Shown: positions 17,917-27,372, numbered from the stretch's first letter. The stretch: 64,000 nucleotides of DNA from Bacteroides mediterraneensis (GCF_016900355.1 NZ_JACJKA010000008.1:49928-113927); one strand, 5' to 3'. The notes: generated by a model from the sequence alone, not told the origin. Numbers and translations are program-made.

Positions 17917-20214
17917 TCAACGTTCTTCTGCCAAAGTCAATATAGCAACCTCCTTCGGCACGTAATCTCCTTGGAAGAAACGGCTGGCACGCAACAGATG
18001 GCGCCAAATACTTACCAACTCCTGAGATTCCTGAAGGATATTCAAATAGACCATAGCAGCCTTCAAGCTTGTATTGTCAGACTCCTGCATCCGGTTCATC
18101 TGTTGTTTACGCAAAGCAGAGATATTGTTTTTCAGCTCATCCCCTTTCTTCAGAATATCATCTGTATCCGCATAATTTCCAGTACTGATAACCTGCTTGG
18201 TACGCTCCATCAGGTTGCAAAGCTGTTCACGTATCGGGAGGAATTCTTTCACGCAATCCGGTGAAATCGGGTTGAAGTTATTGTCCACATGCTCTTTACA
18301 CGGTTCACAGATTCGCTTCAAGCAGTAAAGCATTTGTTCACAGCTGTTGCTTCCCAAATGGAACCATGTATTTTTCTCGATAGCGACTGTCATAGGCAAA
18401 CGGCGTAATCCCAAAATTTCTTTCCGGCGACGTTTCTTGAGCATCTTTTTCTGATCGTCTGTAGCACTCATGGCCTTTCGCAGACTACGCAAGTCTTCAT
18501 GGATAAATCCGTCCGTTACCCGTACGTAAGTCTTCTCACTGAAATCCACATAGCTGGCCAAGGTTTCCTGCACATGCTGACGAAGCAATGCCAATGTTTC
18601 GCTCTTGTCCTTGCTGCTCATCATCCGCTTGAACACATCGTCCTGGCCTTCCACCTTTTCTTCTTTCTTCTTATACTGGATGTTGCTGCGTACCAGAAGC
18701 ACTACAGCTACCACGATGAAGATAAACATACCGACAAAGCTGGTATAGAACATGATAATCGTGACGAGCGCACAAATCGTAAAGGCTACGAAAGCAGTAA
18801 TAAACCAACCACCGATGACAGACAGCATACCTGTGATACGATAGACTGCACTCTCACGACTCCAGGCACGGTCGGCCAGCGAACTACCCATTGCCACAAT
18901 AAAGGTCACATAAGTGGTAGACAACGGCAACTTCATGGTCGTACCGATGATGATCAGCAAGCCAGACAAAACCAGATTCACTGAAGCACGCACCATATCG
19001 AAGGCTGCTCCATCGGCCAGAATCACTTCATCCTTGTTGAAACGACTGTCAATCCAGCGACGCATACCCACCGGAATCACACGCACCAGAAAATCATTGA
19101 TATTGGTAGCACGACGTACAATGACACGAGCCAGTGCAGAAGAGCCGAACATTTCATCCCCCTCTTCCTGGCGAGCCAAGTCGACCGAAGTCTTAATCAC
19201 ATTTTTTGCCTTTTTAGAAGTGGCCAGCGCATACACCATAATGATACCTGAAGCAATCAGGAAGATAGCCGGTGTCTTGGCAGAAGACATCAGAGAAGAC
19301 ATCATGAAATCGTGGATACCTGCTCCGTTTGAGTTGGCTACATAATCCGTATAAGCAGAGAAACCTGCCAAAGGTACTCCGATGAAGTTCACCAAGTCAT
19401 TTCCGGCAAAAGCCAATGCCAATGAGAAGGTTCCCAACAATACTATAATCTTAAACACATTCACCTTGCACCAGTGCAGAATTTGCATGATGACGGTAAA
19501 CACCACAAAACATCCACCCACCAGCATCGGCGTATTATCTTGAATCCACTGTTGTTTTTCAGGCGTCATGAAGGTGGCCGTCTTCAAACCTTGTATAATA
19601 ATGAAGTAACCCAAGGCTGTCACGGCAATTCCGCCGAACACACCGATGGTCCATGAAAGATGTTTCTTATAATTGAAACTGAAAATAAGTCGGGATACAT
19701 ACTGTACAATGGTACCTGCAATGAAAGCCACCGCTACAGAAAGGAAGATACCCATAATCACCGAAAGGGCCTTTTCTGTATTCATCATATCGCCCAAGCT
19801 CAACATACCGGTTTCATCGCCGATAATCTTCAAAATAGCCAGGATAAACGTACCTCCCAACAGCTCAAACACCATAGACACGGTCGTGGAAGTAGGCAAG
19901 CCCAACGTATTGAAGACATCCAGCAACACCACGTCTGTCACCATTACCGCCAACAGAATACACATAATTTCATAGAAGCTGAAATTTACAGGCTGGAAAA
20001 TACCATGACGGGCAATATCCATCATCCCGTTGCTTAACACAGCTCCGGCAAAGACTCCGATAGCAGCCACAATAATAATAGTTTTAAACTTTGCGACCTT
20101 TGCACCCACAGCCGAATTCATAAAGTTCACCGCGTCGTTACTGACACCTACCAGCAAATCGAAGACTGCCAGCATAAACAGGAATATGACAATTCCTAAA
20201 TAAATAGTTTCCAT
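17917..20214 (-). CDS. PiT-family inorganic phosphate transporter with PhoU-like C-terminal domain
   Basis: Low-affinity, ion-coupled phosphate uptake in the inner membrane. The 765 residues carry the PHO4 signature twice: GVSNDAVNFMNSAVGAK near residue 25 and AGNDLVNFIGVPLAG near 275, with about ten to twelve hydrophobic segments up to residue about 510. The last 250 residues are soluble, helical and charged (KRMMSSKDKSETLALLRQH onward) and resemble a PhoU/DUF47 domain. In most bacteria the PhoU-like partner is a separate gene; here it appears fused. Promoter box TACTTTTG at 20244-20251. Confidence 0.88.
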   Translation of the reverse strand: METIYLGIVIFLFMLAVFDLLVGVSNDAVNFMNSAVGAKVAKFKTIIIVAAIGVFAGAVLSNGMMDIARHGIFQPVNFSFYEIMCILLAVMVTDVVLLDVFNTLGLPTSTTVSMVFELLGGTFILAILKIIGDETGMLSLGDMMNTEKALSVIMGIFLSVAVAFIAGTIVQYVSRLIFSFNYKKHLSWTIGVFGGIAVTALGYFIIIQGLKTATFMTPEKQQWIQDNTPMLVGGCFVVFTVIMQILHWCKVNVFKIIVLLGTFSLALAFAGNDLVNFIGVPLAGFSAYTDYVANSNGAGIHDFMMSSLMSSAKTPAIFLIASGIIMVYALATSKKAKNVIKTSVDLARQEEGDEMFGSSALARVIVRRATNINDFLVRVIPVGMRRWIDSRFNKDEVILADGAAFDMVRASVNLVLSGLLIIIGTTMKLPLSTTYVTFIVAMGSSLADRAWSRESAVYRITGMLSVIGGWFITAFVAFTICALVTIIMFYTSFVGMFIFIVVAVVLLVRSNIQYKKKEEKVEGQDDVFKRMMSSKDKSETLALLRQHVQETLASYVDFSEKTYVRVTDGFIHEDLRSLRKAMSATDDQKKMLKKRRRKEILGLRRLPMTVAIEKNTWFHLGSNSCEQMLYCLKRICEPCKEHVDNNFNPISPDCVKEFLPIREQLCNLMERTKQVISTGNYADTDDILKKGDELKNNISALRKQQMNRMQESDNTSLKAAMVYLNILQESQELVSIWRHLLRASRFFQGDYVPKEVAILTLAEER

Positions 20215-20243
20215 AACTTGTTTTGCTAAGTTTTTTCCGAGTG

Positions 20244-20251
20244 CAAAAGTA
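20244..20251 (-). promoter_or_regulatory. Probable -7 box for the phosphate transporter
   Basis: Minus strand TACTTTTG fits TAnnTTTG, 30 bp before the ATG. Confidence 0.6.
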
Positions 20252-20424
20252 TTTCATACTTGTTATAAACAAATGTCATAGATGTTACAATCGTGTTACA
20301 AAATTTCAGAAAGGAACCCAATAAGGGGGATATTTACAAGAAGGTCTACGGTAAAACTTTCAATGTGAATGTAAAAAAAAGATATTTTATTCCTGCTATC
20401 CTATATTTATCACCTGAAAATTCG

Positions 20425-20432
20425 TAATTTTG
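20425..20432 (+). promoter_or_regulatory. Probable -7 box for the IMP cyclohydrolase gene
   Basis: TAATTTTG fits TAnnTTTG, 26 bp before the ATG of the IMP cyclohydrolase gene and upstream of the mre cluster. Confidence 0.6.
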
Positions 20433-20457
20433 CGGCTGAATTCAAAATCTCAAAATT

Positions 20458-21051
20458 ATGTCAGAATCAAAGAAAATCAAAACCGCATTGGTGTCTGTTT
20501 ACCATAAAGACGGCTTGGATGCTATTTTAGCAAAACTCCATGCCGAAGGAGTTGAGTTCCTGTCAACAGGGGGAACACGTCAGTTCATTGAATCACTGGG
20601 ATATCCCTGCAAGGCAGTGGAAGACATCACCACTTATCCGTCAATTTTAGGAGGACGTGTAAAAACTTTGCACCCTAAAATTTTCGGAGGTATCCTTTGC
20701 CGCAGAGAATTGGAAAGCGACCAGAAACAAGTCGCTCAATATGAAATTCCAGAAATCGACCTGGTCATTGTAGACCTGTATCCGTTTGAAGATACCGTTG
20801 CCAGCGGTGCAGCTGAACAGGATATCATCGAAAAGATTGATATAGGTGGTATCTCATTGATTCGTGCCGGAGCCAAGAATTTCAACGATGTAGTCATCGT
20901 AGCCAGCAAACACCAGTATCAGCCGTTGCTGGACATTTTGAACAAACAAGGTGCCGTAACTACACGCGAACAACGTCGCTGGTTTGCCGGTGAAGCCTTT
21001 ACCGTATCTTCACACTACGATACTGCTATCCGCGACTATTTCAAGAAATAA
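20458..21051 (+). CDS. purH: Stand-alone IMP cyclohydrolase (PurH N-terminal domain only)
   Basis: Closes FAICAR to IMP, the last step of purine synthesis. The protein has 197 residues and stops where the MGS-like cyclohydrolase domain of bifunctional PurH (about 500-530 residues) ends. Active-site segments are intact: LSTGGT, GRVKTLHPK, VIVDLYPFEDTV and KIDIGGISLIRAGAKN. One oddity: the usual VHGGIL after KTLHPK reads IFGGIL, replacing a His common in other phyla. No remnant of a formyltransferase domain lies in the 70 bp before mreB; the formyltransferase is at 15958-17136 on the other strand. Confidence 0.9.
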   Translation: MSESKKIKTALVSVYHKDGLDAILAKLHAEGVEFLSTGGTRQFIESLGYPCKAVEDITTYPSILGGRVKTLHPKIFGGILCRRELESDQKQVAQYEIPEIDLVIVDLYPFEDTVASGAAEQDIIEKIDIGGISLIRAGAKNFNDVVIVASKHQYQPLLDILNKQGAVTTREQRRWFAGEAFTVSSHYDTAIRDYFKK

Positions 21052-21121
21052 AAAGGGAAGCCAGTTACTTTACCTTTCTTATACGGATTATTAATTCAAA
21101 ATTCTAGACTTATTATAAGGA

Positions 21122-22144
21122 ATGGGATTATTCTCCTTTACACAAAACATAGCGATGGACCTTGGCACAGCCAATACCATCATTACCTGCAACGACAAGA
21201 TCGTAGTAGACGAACCCTCTGTCGTTGCATTGGATCGCCGCACGGACAAAATGATTGCCGTGGGTGAACGTGCCAAGCTGATGTACGAAAAAGAAAACCC
21301 GAACATCCGTACTGTACGTCCCTTGCGCGACGGAGTGATTGCAGACTTCAATGCCTGCGAACAAATGATGCGCGGATTAATCAAAAAGGTAAATACCGGA
21401 CGCCATCTTTTCACTCCTTCCCTGCGTATGGTAATTGGTGTACCCTCAGGCTCTACAGAAGTGGAGCTGCGTGCCGTACGCGACAGTGCGGAACATGCAG
21501 GTGGACGTGACGTTTACCTGATTTTTGAGCCAATGGCCGCTGCCATTGGTATCGGACTTGACGTGGAAGCTCCGGAAGGAAACATGGTGGTAGATATAGG
21601 TGGAGGTTCTACCGAAATCGCCGTGATTTCTTTAGGAGGCATTGTGTCTAACAACTCTATCCGCGTGGCGGGTGATGATTTGACAGCCGACATTCAGGAA
21701 TACATGAGCCGTCAGCACAACGTCAAAGTCAGTGAACGAATGGCTGAACGTATCAAGATTCACGTAGGAGCAGCTATTACTGACTTGGGTGACAATGCAC
21801 CTGAAGATTACATCGTACGAGGACCTAACCGCATCACAGCCCTTCCGATGGAAGTGCCAGTATGCTATCAGGAAATCGCACACTGCATGGAGAAAAGCAT
21901 TGCCAAAATAGAGACAGCCATCTTGAGTGCATTGGAAAATACACCTCCTGAATTGTATGCCGATATCGTAAACAACGGTATCTACCTGGCTGGAGGCGGA
22001 GCACTGCTGCGCGGTCTGGACAAACGTCTCACCGACAAGATCAACATTCCTTTCCACGTGGCCGAAGATCCCTTGCTGAGCGTAGCCAAAGGAACCGGTA
22101 TCGCCTTGAAAAATGTAGATCGGTTCTCATTCCTGATGAGATAA
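21122..22144 (+). CDS. mreB: Rod shape-determining protein MreB
   Basis: Bacterial actin that organises lateral wall synthesis beneath the inner membrane. The 340 residues carry the actin ATPase motifs: AMDLGTANTIIT (phosphate 1), VVDIGGGSTEIAVISLGG (phosphate 2) and YLAGGGALLRGLD (adenosine). Full length. First gene of mreB-mreC-mreD-mrdA-rodA, but a strong hairpin with a T run follows it directly (22151-22205). Confidence 0.97.
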   Translation: MGLFSFTQNIAMDLGTANTIITCNDKIVVDEPSVVALDRRTDKMIAVGERAKLMYEKENPNIRTVRPLRDGVIADFNACEQMMRGLIKKVNTGRHLFTPSLRMVIGVPSGSTEVELRAVRDSAEHAGGRDVYLIFEPMAAAIGIGLDVEAPEGNMVVDIGGGSTEIAVISLGGIVSNNSIRVAGDDLTADIQEYMSRQHNVKVSERMAERIKIHVGAAITDLGDNAPEDYIVRGPNRITALPMEVPVCYQEIAHCMEKSIAKIETAILSALENTPPELYADIVNNGIYLAGGGALLRGLDKRLTDKINIPFHVAEDPLLSVAKGTGIALKNVDRFSFLMR

Positions 22145-22150
22145 TCTCAT

Positions 22151-22205
22151 AAAATTGAAAATGAAGGGGTCGCAAGGTTCCTTCATTTTCAATTTTCATT
22201 TTTTG
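22151..22205 (+). terminator. Terminator-like hairpin between mreB and mreC
   Basis: AAAATTGAAAATGAAGG and CCTTCATTTTCAATTTT form a perfect 17-bp stem with a 12-nt loop, followed by CATTTTTTG on the plus strand. It would end or attenuate transcription after mreB, lowering mreC-rodA expression relative to mreB. Confidence 0.75.
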
Positions 22206-22231
22206 TTTATACACCATTCAGACTCTCTTCC

Positions 22232-23083
22232 ATGAGAAATCTTATCAATTTCCTGCTGAAATATAATCATTGGTTTGTTTTCGTTCTTTTGGAAATCATT
22301 TCCCTCGTCCTGCTGTTCCGTTTCAACAATTATCAGGGAAGTGCTTTCTTCACTTCGGCCAACTATGTGGCTGGACTGGTGTACGAAGCCTCCAACCAAG
22401 TCACACGTTATTTCGGGCTTACGGAAGTCAACAAAGACCTTACTGCACGAAACGTAGAGCTGGAAATTGAAGTGGAACGCCTTTCACAAGCTCTGGAACA
22501 ATACACACAGGATACTACCGGTATAGCCACTCTCCGCGAAAACGCACTGAAAGATTATGTGCTCTACGATGCCAGAGTGGTGAACAACAGTATTACCCAC
22601 CCCAATAATTTCATAACCATCGACAAAGGATCGGCCGACGGCATCCGCCCGGAAATGGGAGTCGTATGCGGTAACGGGGTGGTAGGTATCATCTATTTGA
22701 CCGGTCAGCACCACTCCATTGTACTGCCTATACTTAACTCCAAGAGCAGCATCAGCTGTAAAATCAAGCGGACGTCTTATTTCGGCTTTCTCAAATGGGA
22801 TGGGGGTTCCTCACAATATGCTTACGTGAAAGATATGCCCAGACACTCGGAGTTTACTTTGGGCGATACCATCGTGACAAGTGGATACAGTGCCGTTTTC
22901 CCTGCAGGAATACCGGTAGGTACGGTGGATGATATGACCGACAGCCACGACGGCTTGTCTTATTTGCTCAAAGTGAAACTCTTCACCGATTTCGCCCGCC
23001 TGAACGATGTCAGGGTATTGGGTTCCTTCAACGGAACCGAACAGGCACAGTTAGAGGACAGTATCCGTTCCGTGCAACCATAA
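22232..23083 (+). CDS. mreC: Rod shape-determining protein MreC
   Basis: Periplasmic scaffold of the elongasome, anchored in the inner membrane. Of 283 residues, a single membrane span lies at about 12-32 (WFVFVLLEIISLVLLFRF), followed by a coiled coil near 65-95 (NVELEIEVERLSQALEQ) and the beta-barrel MreC core (NNFITIDKGSADGIRPEMGVV, GVVGII, SGYSAVFPAGIPVGTV). Full length. Confidence 0.94.
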   Translation: MRNLINFLLKYNHWFVFVLLEIISLVLLFRFNNYQGSAFFTSANYVAGLVYEASNQVTRYFGLTEVNKDLTARNVELEIEVERLSQALEQYTQDTTGIATLRENALKDYVLYDARVVNNSITHPNNFITIDKGSADGIRPEMGVVCGNGVVGIIYLTGQHHSIVLPILNSKSSISCKIKRTSYFGFLKWDGGSSQYAYVKDMPRHSEFTLGDTIVTSGYSAVFPAGIPVGTVDDMTDSHDGLSYLLKVKLFTDFARLNDVRVLGSFNGTEQAQLEDSIRSVQP

Positions 23084-23112
23084 AGATTAACAACACAAAA
23101 GTTTGGGAAATT

Positions 23113-23610
23113 ATGCAATACATCATACGCCTTAAATGGTTTATAATCCTGGTCTTGCTTCAGGCACTGGTGCTGAATCACATCCATTTTGAACAATATG
23201 CAACGCCCTTATTATATATTTATTTCTTATTGAAAATCAATTCAGGAAACAGCCGGAAAGGACTTCTCCTATGGGCTTTTTTCCTGGGACTCTGCATCGA
23301 TGTGTTCAGCAATACCCCTGGCCTGAATGCGGCAGCTTCTGTACTGACAGCTTTCTGCCGCCCCTGGATTCTGCGTCTGTTCTCCTTGCGTGACACAACG
23401 GAGAATTTTGAGCCAGGCATCTACCAGATGGGCTTCACTCCATTCTTCCGATACACCCTGACCCTTGTATTGTTGCATGCCGTCATCTTAAACCTGCTGG
23501 ACATGTTTTCTTTTGCCAAGCCACAAATATTGTTGCTGAAAATAGCCAGCGATGCAGTCATCACGCTCATTCTCATCTTATGTATTGATTCTGTCAGGAG
23601 GAAAAAATAG
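23113..23610 (+). CDS. mreD: Rod shape-determining protein MreD
   Basis: Small inner-membrane protein of 165 residues with about five hydrophobic segments and the position expected of mreD. Sequence identity in this family is low, so the call leans on gene order: it starts 30 bp after mreC, and its stop codon TAG shares one base with the GTG start of mrdA. Confidence 0.88.
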   Translation: MQYIIRLKWFIILVLLQALVLNHIHFEQYATPLLYIYFLLKINSGNSRKGLLLWAFFLGLCIDVFSNTPGLNAAASVLTAFCRPWILRLFSLRDTTENFEPGIYQMGFTPFFRYTLTLVLLHAVILNLLDMFSFAKPQILLLKIASDAVITLILILCIDSVRRKK

Positions 23611-25460
23611 TGGAAAGAAATTACGATCTTGAAAAGCGGAAATACGTCATTGCCGGTGCAGTCGTGGTGATTGTACTGATTTTTCTTATACGCCTCCTTA
23701 CCTTGCAGATTATGAGTGAAGACTATAAGAAAAATGCCGACAGCAACGCTTTTCTCAAACGGATACAATACCCCAGCCGCGGAGTCATCTACGACCGTAA
23801 TGACAAGCTGCTGGTCTACAACCAGGCTGCCTATGACATTACAGTCATCATGAAGGAAATTACCGAACTGGATACAACCGACTTATGCCAGACACTGAAA
23901 ATCACGCCGGAGTTCCTGCGGAAAAAATTTCATGACATCAAAGACCGTCGTCTCAATCCGGGATATTCTCCTTATACCAATCAGGTATTCCTGACCCAGC
24001 TGTCGGCAGAAGACTGTGGCGTATTTCAGGAGAAACTGTTCAAGTTCCCTGGCTTCTATATCCAGCGTCGTACCATCCGGCAATACACTTATAACGCCGG
24101 TGCTCATATTTTAGGTGATATTGCCGAGGTATCCAAATCAGACATGGAAAAGGACGATTACTACATCCCCGGCGACTTCATCGGAAAACTGGGGGTAGAA
24201 CGCTCGTACGAGAAACAGCTGCGAGGTGAAAAAGGTATTGAGATATTGCTGCGCGATGCCCGCGGACGTATTCAGGGAAACTATATGGACGGTAAGTTCG
24301 ACAAGGTACCGGTAGCCGGCAAGAACCTGCGGCTCAGCCTGGATATCGAACTTCAGCAATTGGGCGAGCGGTTGCTCGAAGGAAAAATCGGAAGTATTGT
24401 AGCCATAGAGCCTTCTACCGGTGAAGTGCTCTGCCTGGTTTCTTCGCCTTCCTACGACCCGCGCCAGATGGTGGGCAGAAACCGAGGAAAGAATCACCTG
24501 ATACTGGCCCGTGACCCGTGGAAACCCTTGCTGAACCGTGCCATTATGGGTACTTATCCTCCCGGCTCTACCTTCAAGACCTCACAGGCTCTGACCTACT
24601 TGCAGGAAGGGATCATTACCACCGGCACCAGTTATCCCTGCAACGGGGGATTCAATTTCAGAGGACTCCATGTAGGCTGTCACTCGCACCCCTCGCCACT
24701 TCAGCTGATTCCGGCCATAGCGACCTCGTGCAACGGTTACTTCTGCTGGGGACTTTACCACATGATTGGAGCCAGACAGAAATACGGTTCCGTACAGAAA
24801 GCCCTCAATACCTGGAGAGACTACATGGTATCCATGGGATTCGGCTATCCTTTGGGAATAGACCTCCCCGGTGAAAAAAGAGGGTATATCCCCAATGCCA
24901 GCGTATATGACAAAGCCTATCATGGCTCTTGGAACGGACTGACCATCATCAGTATTTCCATCGGACAGGGAGAGGTGACACTGACTCCGCTGCAAATAGC
25001 CAACTTAGGAGCTACCATTGCCAACAGAGGCTATTTCATCACGCCCCATGTGGTGAAAGAAGTAGAAGGTGAACCACTCGATACACTCTACTCCAAGAAA
25101 CGGTACACCATGGTAGACCGTTCTCACTACGAAGAAGTGGTACAAGGCATGCGCGCAGCCGTACTGGGCGGAACCTGCCGGGGAGCCAACCTGCCCGACA
25201 TTGAAGTCTGCGGAAAGACCGGTACAGCCCAAAACCGAGGAAAAGACCACTCCGCTTTCATGGGATTTGCCCCCATGAAAGACCCGAAAATTGCCATTGC
25301 CGTATATGTAGAGAACGGAGGGTTCGGTGCGGTCTACGGAGTGCCCATCGGACGGCTCATGATTGAAAAGTATCTGAAAGGAAAGCTTTCGGAAGAAGAC
25401 GAGACATTGGCAACAGAAATTCAAAACAGGAGGATTGATTATGGGATTCACGAGAGGTAG
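23610..25460 (+). CDS. mrdA: Penicillin-binding protein 2 (elongation transpeptidase)
   Basis: Cross-links peptidoglycan in the elongasome. The 616 residues have an N-terminal membrane span (VIAGAVVVIVLIFLIRLLTL), the dimerisation/pedestal domain (YPSRGVIYDRNDKLL) and the transpeptidase domain with active-site S320 in GSTFK, the SCN motif (IATSCNGYF) and KTG (CGKTGTAQNRG, near residue 536). The start is GTG at 23610, sharing a base with the mreD stop (TAGTG), after the strong GTCAGGAGGAAAA ribosome-binding sequence. Confidence 0.96.
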   Translation: MERNYDLEKRKYVIAGAVVVIVLIFLIRLLTLQIMSEDYKKNADSNAFLKRIQYPSRGVIYDRNDKLLVYNQAAYDITVIMKEITELDTTDLCQTLKITPEFLRKKFHDIKDRRLNPGYSPYTNQVFLTQLSAEDCGVFQEKLFKFPGFYIQRRTIRQYTYNAGAHILGDIAEVSKSDMEKDDYYIPGDFIGKLGVERSYEKQLRGEKGIEILLRDARGRIQGNYMDGKFDKVPVAGKNLRLSLDIELQQLGERLLEGKIGSIVAIEPSTGEVLCLVSSPSYDPRQMVGRNRGKNHLILARDPWKPLLNRAIMGTYPPGSTFKTSQALTYLQEGIITTGTSYPCNGGFNFRGLHVGCHSHPSPLQLIPAIATSCNGYFCWGLYHMIGARQKYGSVQKALNTWRDYMVSMGFGYPLGIDLPGEKRGYIPNASVYDKAYHGSWNGLTIISISIGQGEVTLTPLQIANLGATIANRGYFITPHVVKEVEGEPLDTLYSKKRYTMVDRSHYEEVVQGMRAAVLGGTCRGANLPDIEVCGKTGTAQNRGKDHSAFMGFAPMKDPKIAIAVYVENGGFGAVYGVPIGRLMIEKYLKGKLSEEDETLATEIQNRRIDYGIHER

Positions 25461-26895
25461 CGTATGGAAGAATGTGGACTGGTGGACCATTGCACTTTAT
25501 CTGGTGCTGGTCATCTGTGGCTGGTTCAGCGTATGCGGAGCAAGCTATGATTACGGAGAGCCCAATTTCTTCGACATCACGACACGTGCCGGCAAGCAGC
25601 TCATGTGGATAGGCTGTTCGCTGGGACTGGGATTCGTCATCCTCATGCTCGAAGACCGTATTTACGACACATACGCCTACCTGATTTACGGCGTCCTGCT
25701 CCTGCTCCTTTTCGGTACTATCTTCAACCCGCACGAAATCAAAGGTTCACGTTCGTGGATCGTACTCGGACCTGTCAGCCTGCAGCCGGCCGAGTTTGCC
25801 AAGTTTGCCACGGCTCTGGCATTAGGAAAATACATGAACGAATACACCTTCCAAATGCAGCGCACCCGCAACCTGATCGCAGTATTAGGCATCATCCTGC
25901 TGCCGATGATATTGATTATTCTCCAGAAAGAAACCGGTTCCGCCCTGGTATACCTTTCTTTCTTTCTCATGCTGTATCGAGAAGGTATGACAGGTGCCGT
26001 ATTGTTCTCCGGCATCTGCGCCGTTATCTTCTTTATTGTCGGACTCCGGTTTGGAGCTGAGATTATGCCCGACGACATGACCTCCTGGGGAGAATTTTCC
26101 GTACTGACACTGATCATCCTGCTGTCGGCCTTTCTGGTGGGAAGATTCTGTCGGCAAGTTCCCCAGTTGCCAATCTACATCTTTGGCATTGGAGGAGGAG
26201 GAACTCTGTTGGGCACCCTGTTTTCCAACTACGTAATTCCGTTTAATGTCTGCCATTTGCAACTGATCATTTGCGGAGCCATCGTGATTGCACTTCTTTA
26301 CTTCTACCTCAAGGAACAAATAAGGGAATATCTCTATATCATTTTGTTTGTCATCGGGTCAGGAATATTCTTCTTTTCGACCGACTATGTATTCAACCAC
26401 GTGCTGGAGCCTCATCAGAAAATCCGAATCGAGGTTCTGTTAGGAATGAAAGACGACCCGGCAGGAGCCGGATACAACGTCAACCAAAGCAAGATTGCCA
26501 TCGGTTCCGGAGGATTGTTCGGAAAAGGATTTCTCAACGGTACACAGACCAAACTGAAGTATGTACCCGAACAAGACACCGACTTTATTTTCTGTACCAT
26601 CGGCGAAGAACAGGGATTTGTGGGATCGGCCGTTGTCATTTCCCTCTTCATGGCACTTATTCTCCGCCTCATCGTACTTTCCGAACGGCAGGAAACCCGT
26701 TTTGGAAGGGTATATGGCTACTGTGTGTTAGGTATCTTCTTCTTCCACCTCTTCATCAATGTGGGAATGGTACTCGGACTGACCCCTGTCATCGGAATCC
26801 CTCTTCCCTTCTTCAGTTACGGAGGGTCTTCCTTATGGGGATTCACCATTCTGCTATTTGTGTTCCTCCGCATTGACGCCGCCCGGGAAAAATAA
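25441..26895 (+). CDS. rodA: Rod shape-determining protein RodA (SEDS glycosyltransferase)
   Basis: Polymerises lipid II into glycan strands, working with PBP2. Protein of 484 residues with about ten membrane spans; SEDS motifs include KGSRSWIVLGPVSLQPAEFAK, LQKETGSALVYLSFF, KIAIGSGGLFGKGF, EQDTDFIFCTIGEEQGFVG and FFSYGGSSLWGF. The start is the ATG at 25441, preceded by AGGAGG seven bases upstream and overlapping the mrdA end by 20 bp. The loop between residues 200 and 320 is longer than in E. coli RodA. Its last 42 bp overlap the convergent gldH end. Confidence 0.95.
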   Translation: MGFTRGSVWKNVDWWTIALYLVLVICGWFSVCGASYDYGEPNFFDITTRAGKQLMWIGCSLGLGFVILMLEDRIYDTYAYLIYGVLLLLLFGTIFNPHEIKGSRSWIVLGPVSLQPAEFAKFATALALGKYMNEYTFQMQRTRNLIAVLGIILLPMILIILQKETGSALVYLSFFLMLYREGMTGAVLFSGICAVIFFIVGLRFGAEIMPDDMTSWGEFSVLTLIILLSAFLVGRFCRQVPQLPIYIFGIGGGGTLLGTLFSNYVIPFNVCHLQLIICGAIVIALLYFYLKEQIREYLYIILFVIGSGIFFFSTDYVFNHVLEPHQKIRIEVLLGMKDDPAGAGYNVNQSKIAIGSGGLFGKGFLNGTQTKLKYVPEQDTDFIFCTIGEEQGFVGSAVVISLFMALILRLIVLSERQETRFGRVYGYCVLGIFFFHLFINVGMVLGLTPVIGIPLPFFSYGGSSLWGFTILLFVFLRIDAAREK

Positions 26896-27372
26896 GCGGA
26901 TGCCGACATCCGAAACACCTGGCAGCGGATTCTGCCGCATCAAATGGGTCACCCGGAACTGGCGTCCGATGGAATCGTCTGTCAGTACCACCGGCTTGTC
27001 ATACACGTAAGCAGCCTGATACAATCCGCCGATAGCTCCTTCATGACTCCATTGTCCTTTCTCATCGGCCAGGTAAATATGCAAGGTATCTGTATGCGGA
27101 GGAAGAGAATCTCCGTCGATTTGAGTCACCGAGAGCCAGATATCCCGATAAGGATAGGTCCCGGTATGCCGGATGCCCACTTCCATCCGACAGGTTCCCG
27201 CAGGCACATCCGGAGGGAGATTAAACACCAAAGAATCCGTTTTCTGCCAGCTCCCCTCTCCAGGTACCGACTGATACACATGATACTTCGTGTCCGTATG
27301 GCAGGCAGACAGCCACAGACACAGCCCCCACAGAAGCAGTCCAGCTTTTACCTTTTGAAAAAAGAGAGGCAT
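26854..27372 (-). CDS. gldH: Gliding-motility-type lipoprotein GldH
   Basis: Lipoprotein of about 172 residues from MPLFFQKVKAGLL, with lipobox LSAC (WGLCLWLSAC) and then the GldH domain (YHVYQSVPGEGSWQKTDSLVFNL, DIWLSVTQID, LADEKGQWSHEG, VTHLMRQNPLPGVSDVGIRLF). GldH is needed for gliding in Flavobacterium; in non-gliding Bacteroidales its role is unclear and probably concerns the cell envelope. In-frame ATGs at 27396 and 27420 are alternative starts, the latter overlapping ricT. The 3' end overlaps rodA by 42 bp on the opposite strand. Confidence 0.85.
   Translation of the reverse strand: MPLFFQKVKAGLLLWGLCLWLSACHTDTKYHVYQSVPGEGSWQKTDSLVFNLPPDVPAGTCRMEVGIRHTGTYPYRDIWLSVTQIDGDSLPPHTDTLHIYLADEKGQWSHEGAIGGLYQAAYVYDKPVVLTDDSIGRQFRVTHLMRQNPLPGVSDVGIRLFFPGGVNAEEHK

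Noticed and set aside
24600..26100. Several 120-150-residue antisense or alternate-frame ORFs across mrdA and rodA
   Set aside because: All overlap strongly supported genes and show no domain features.
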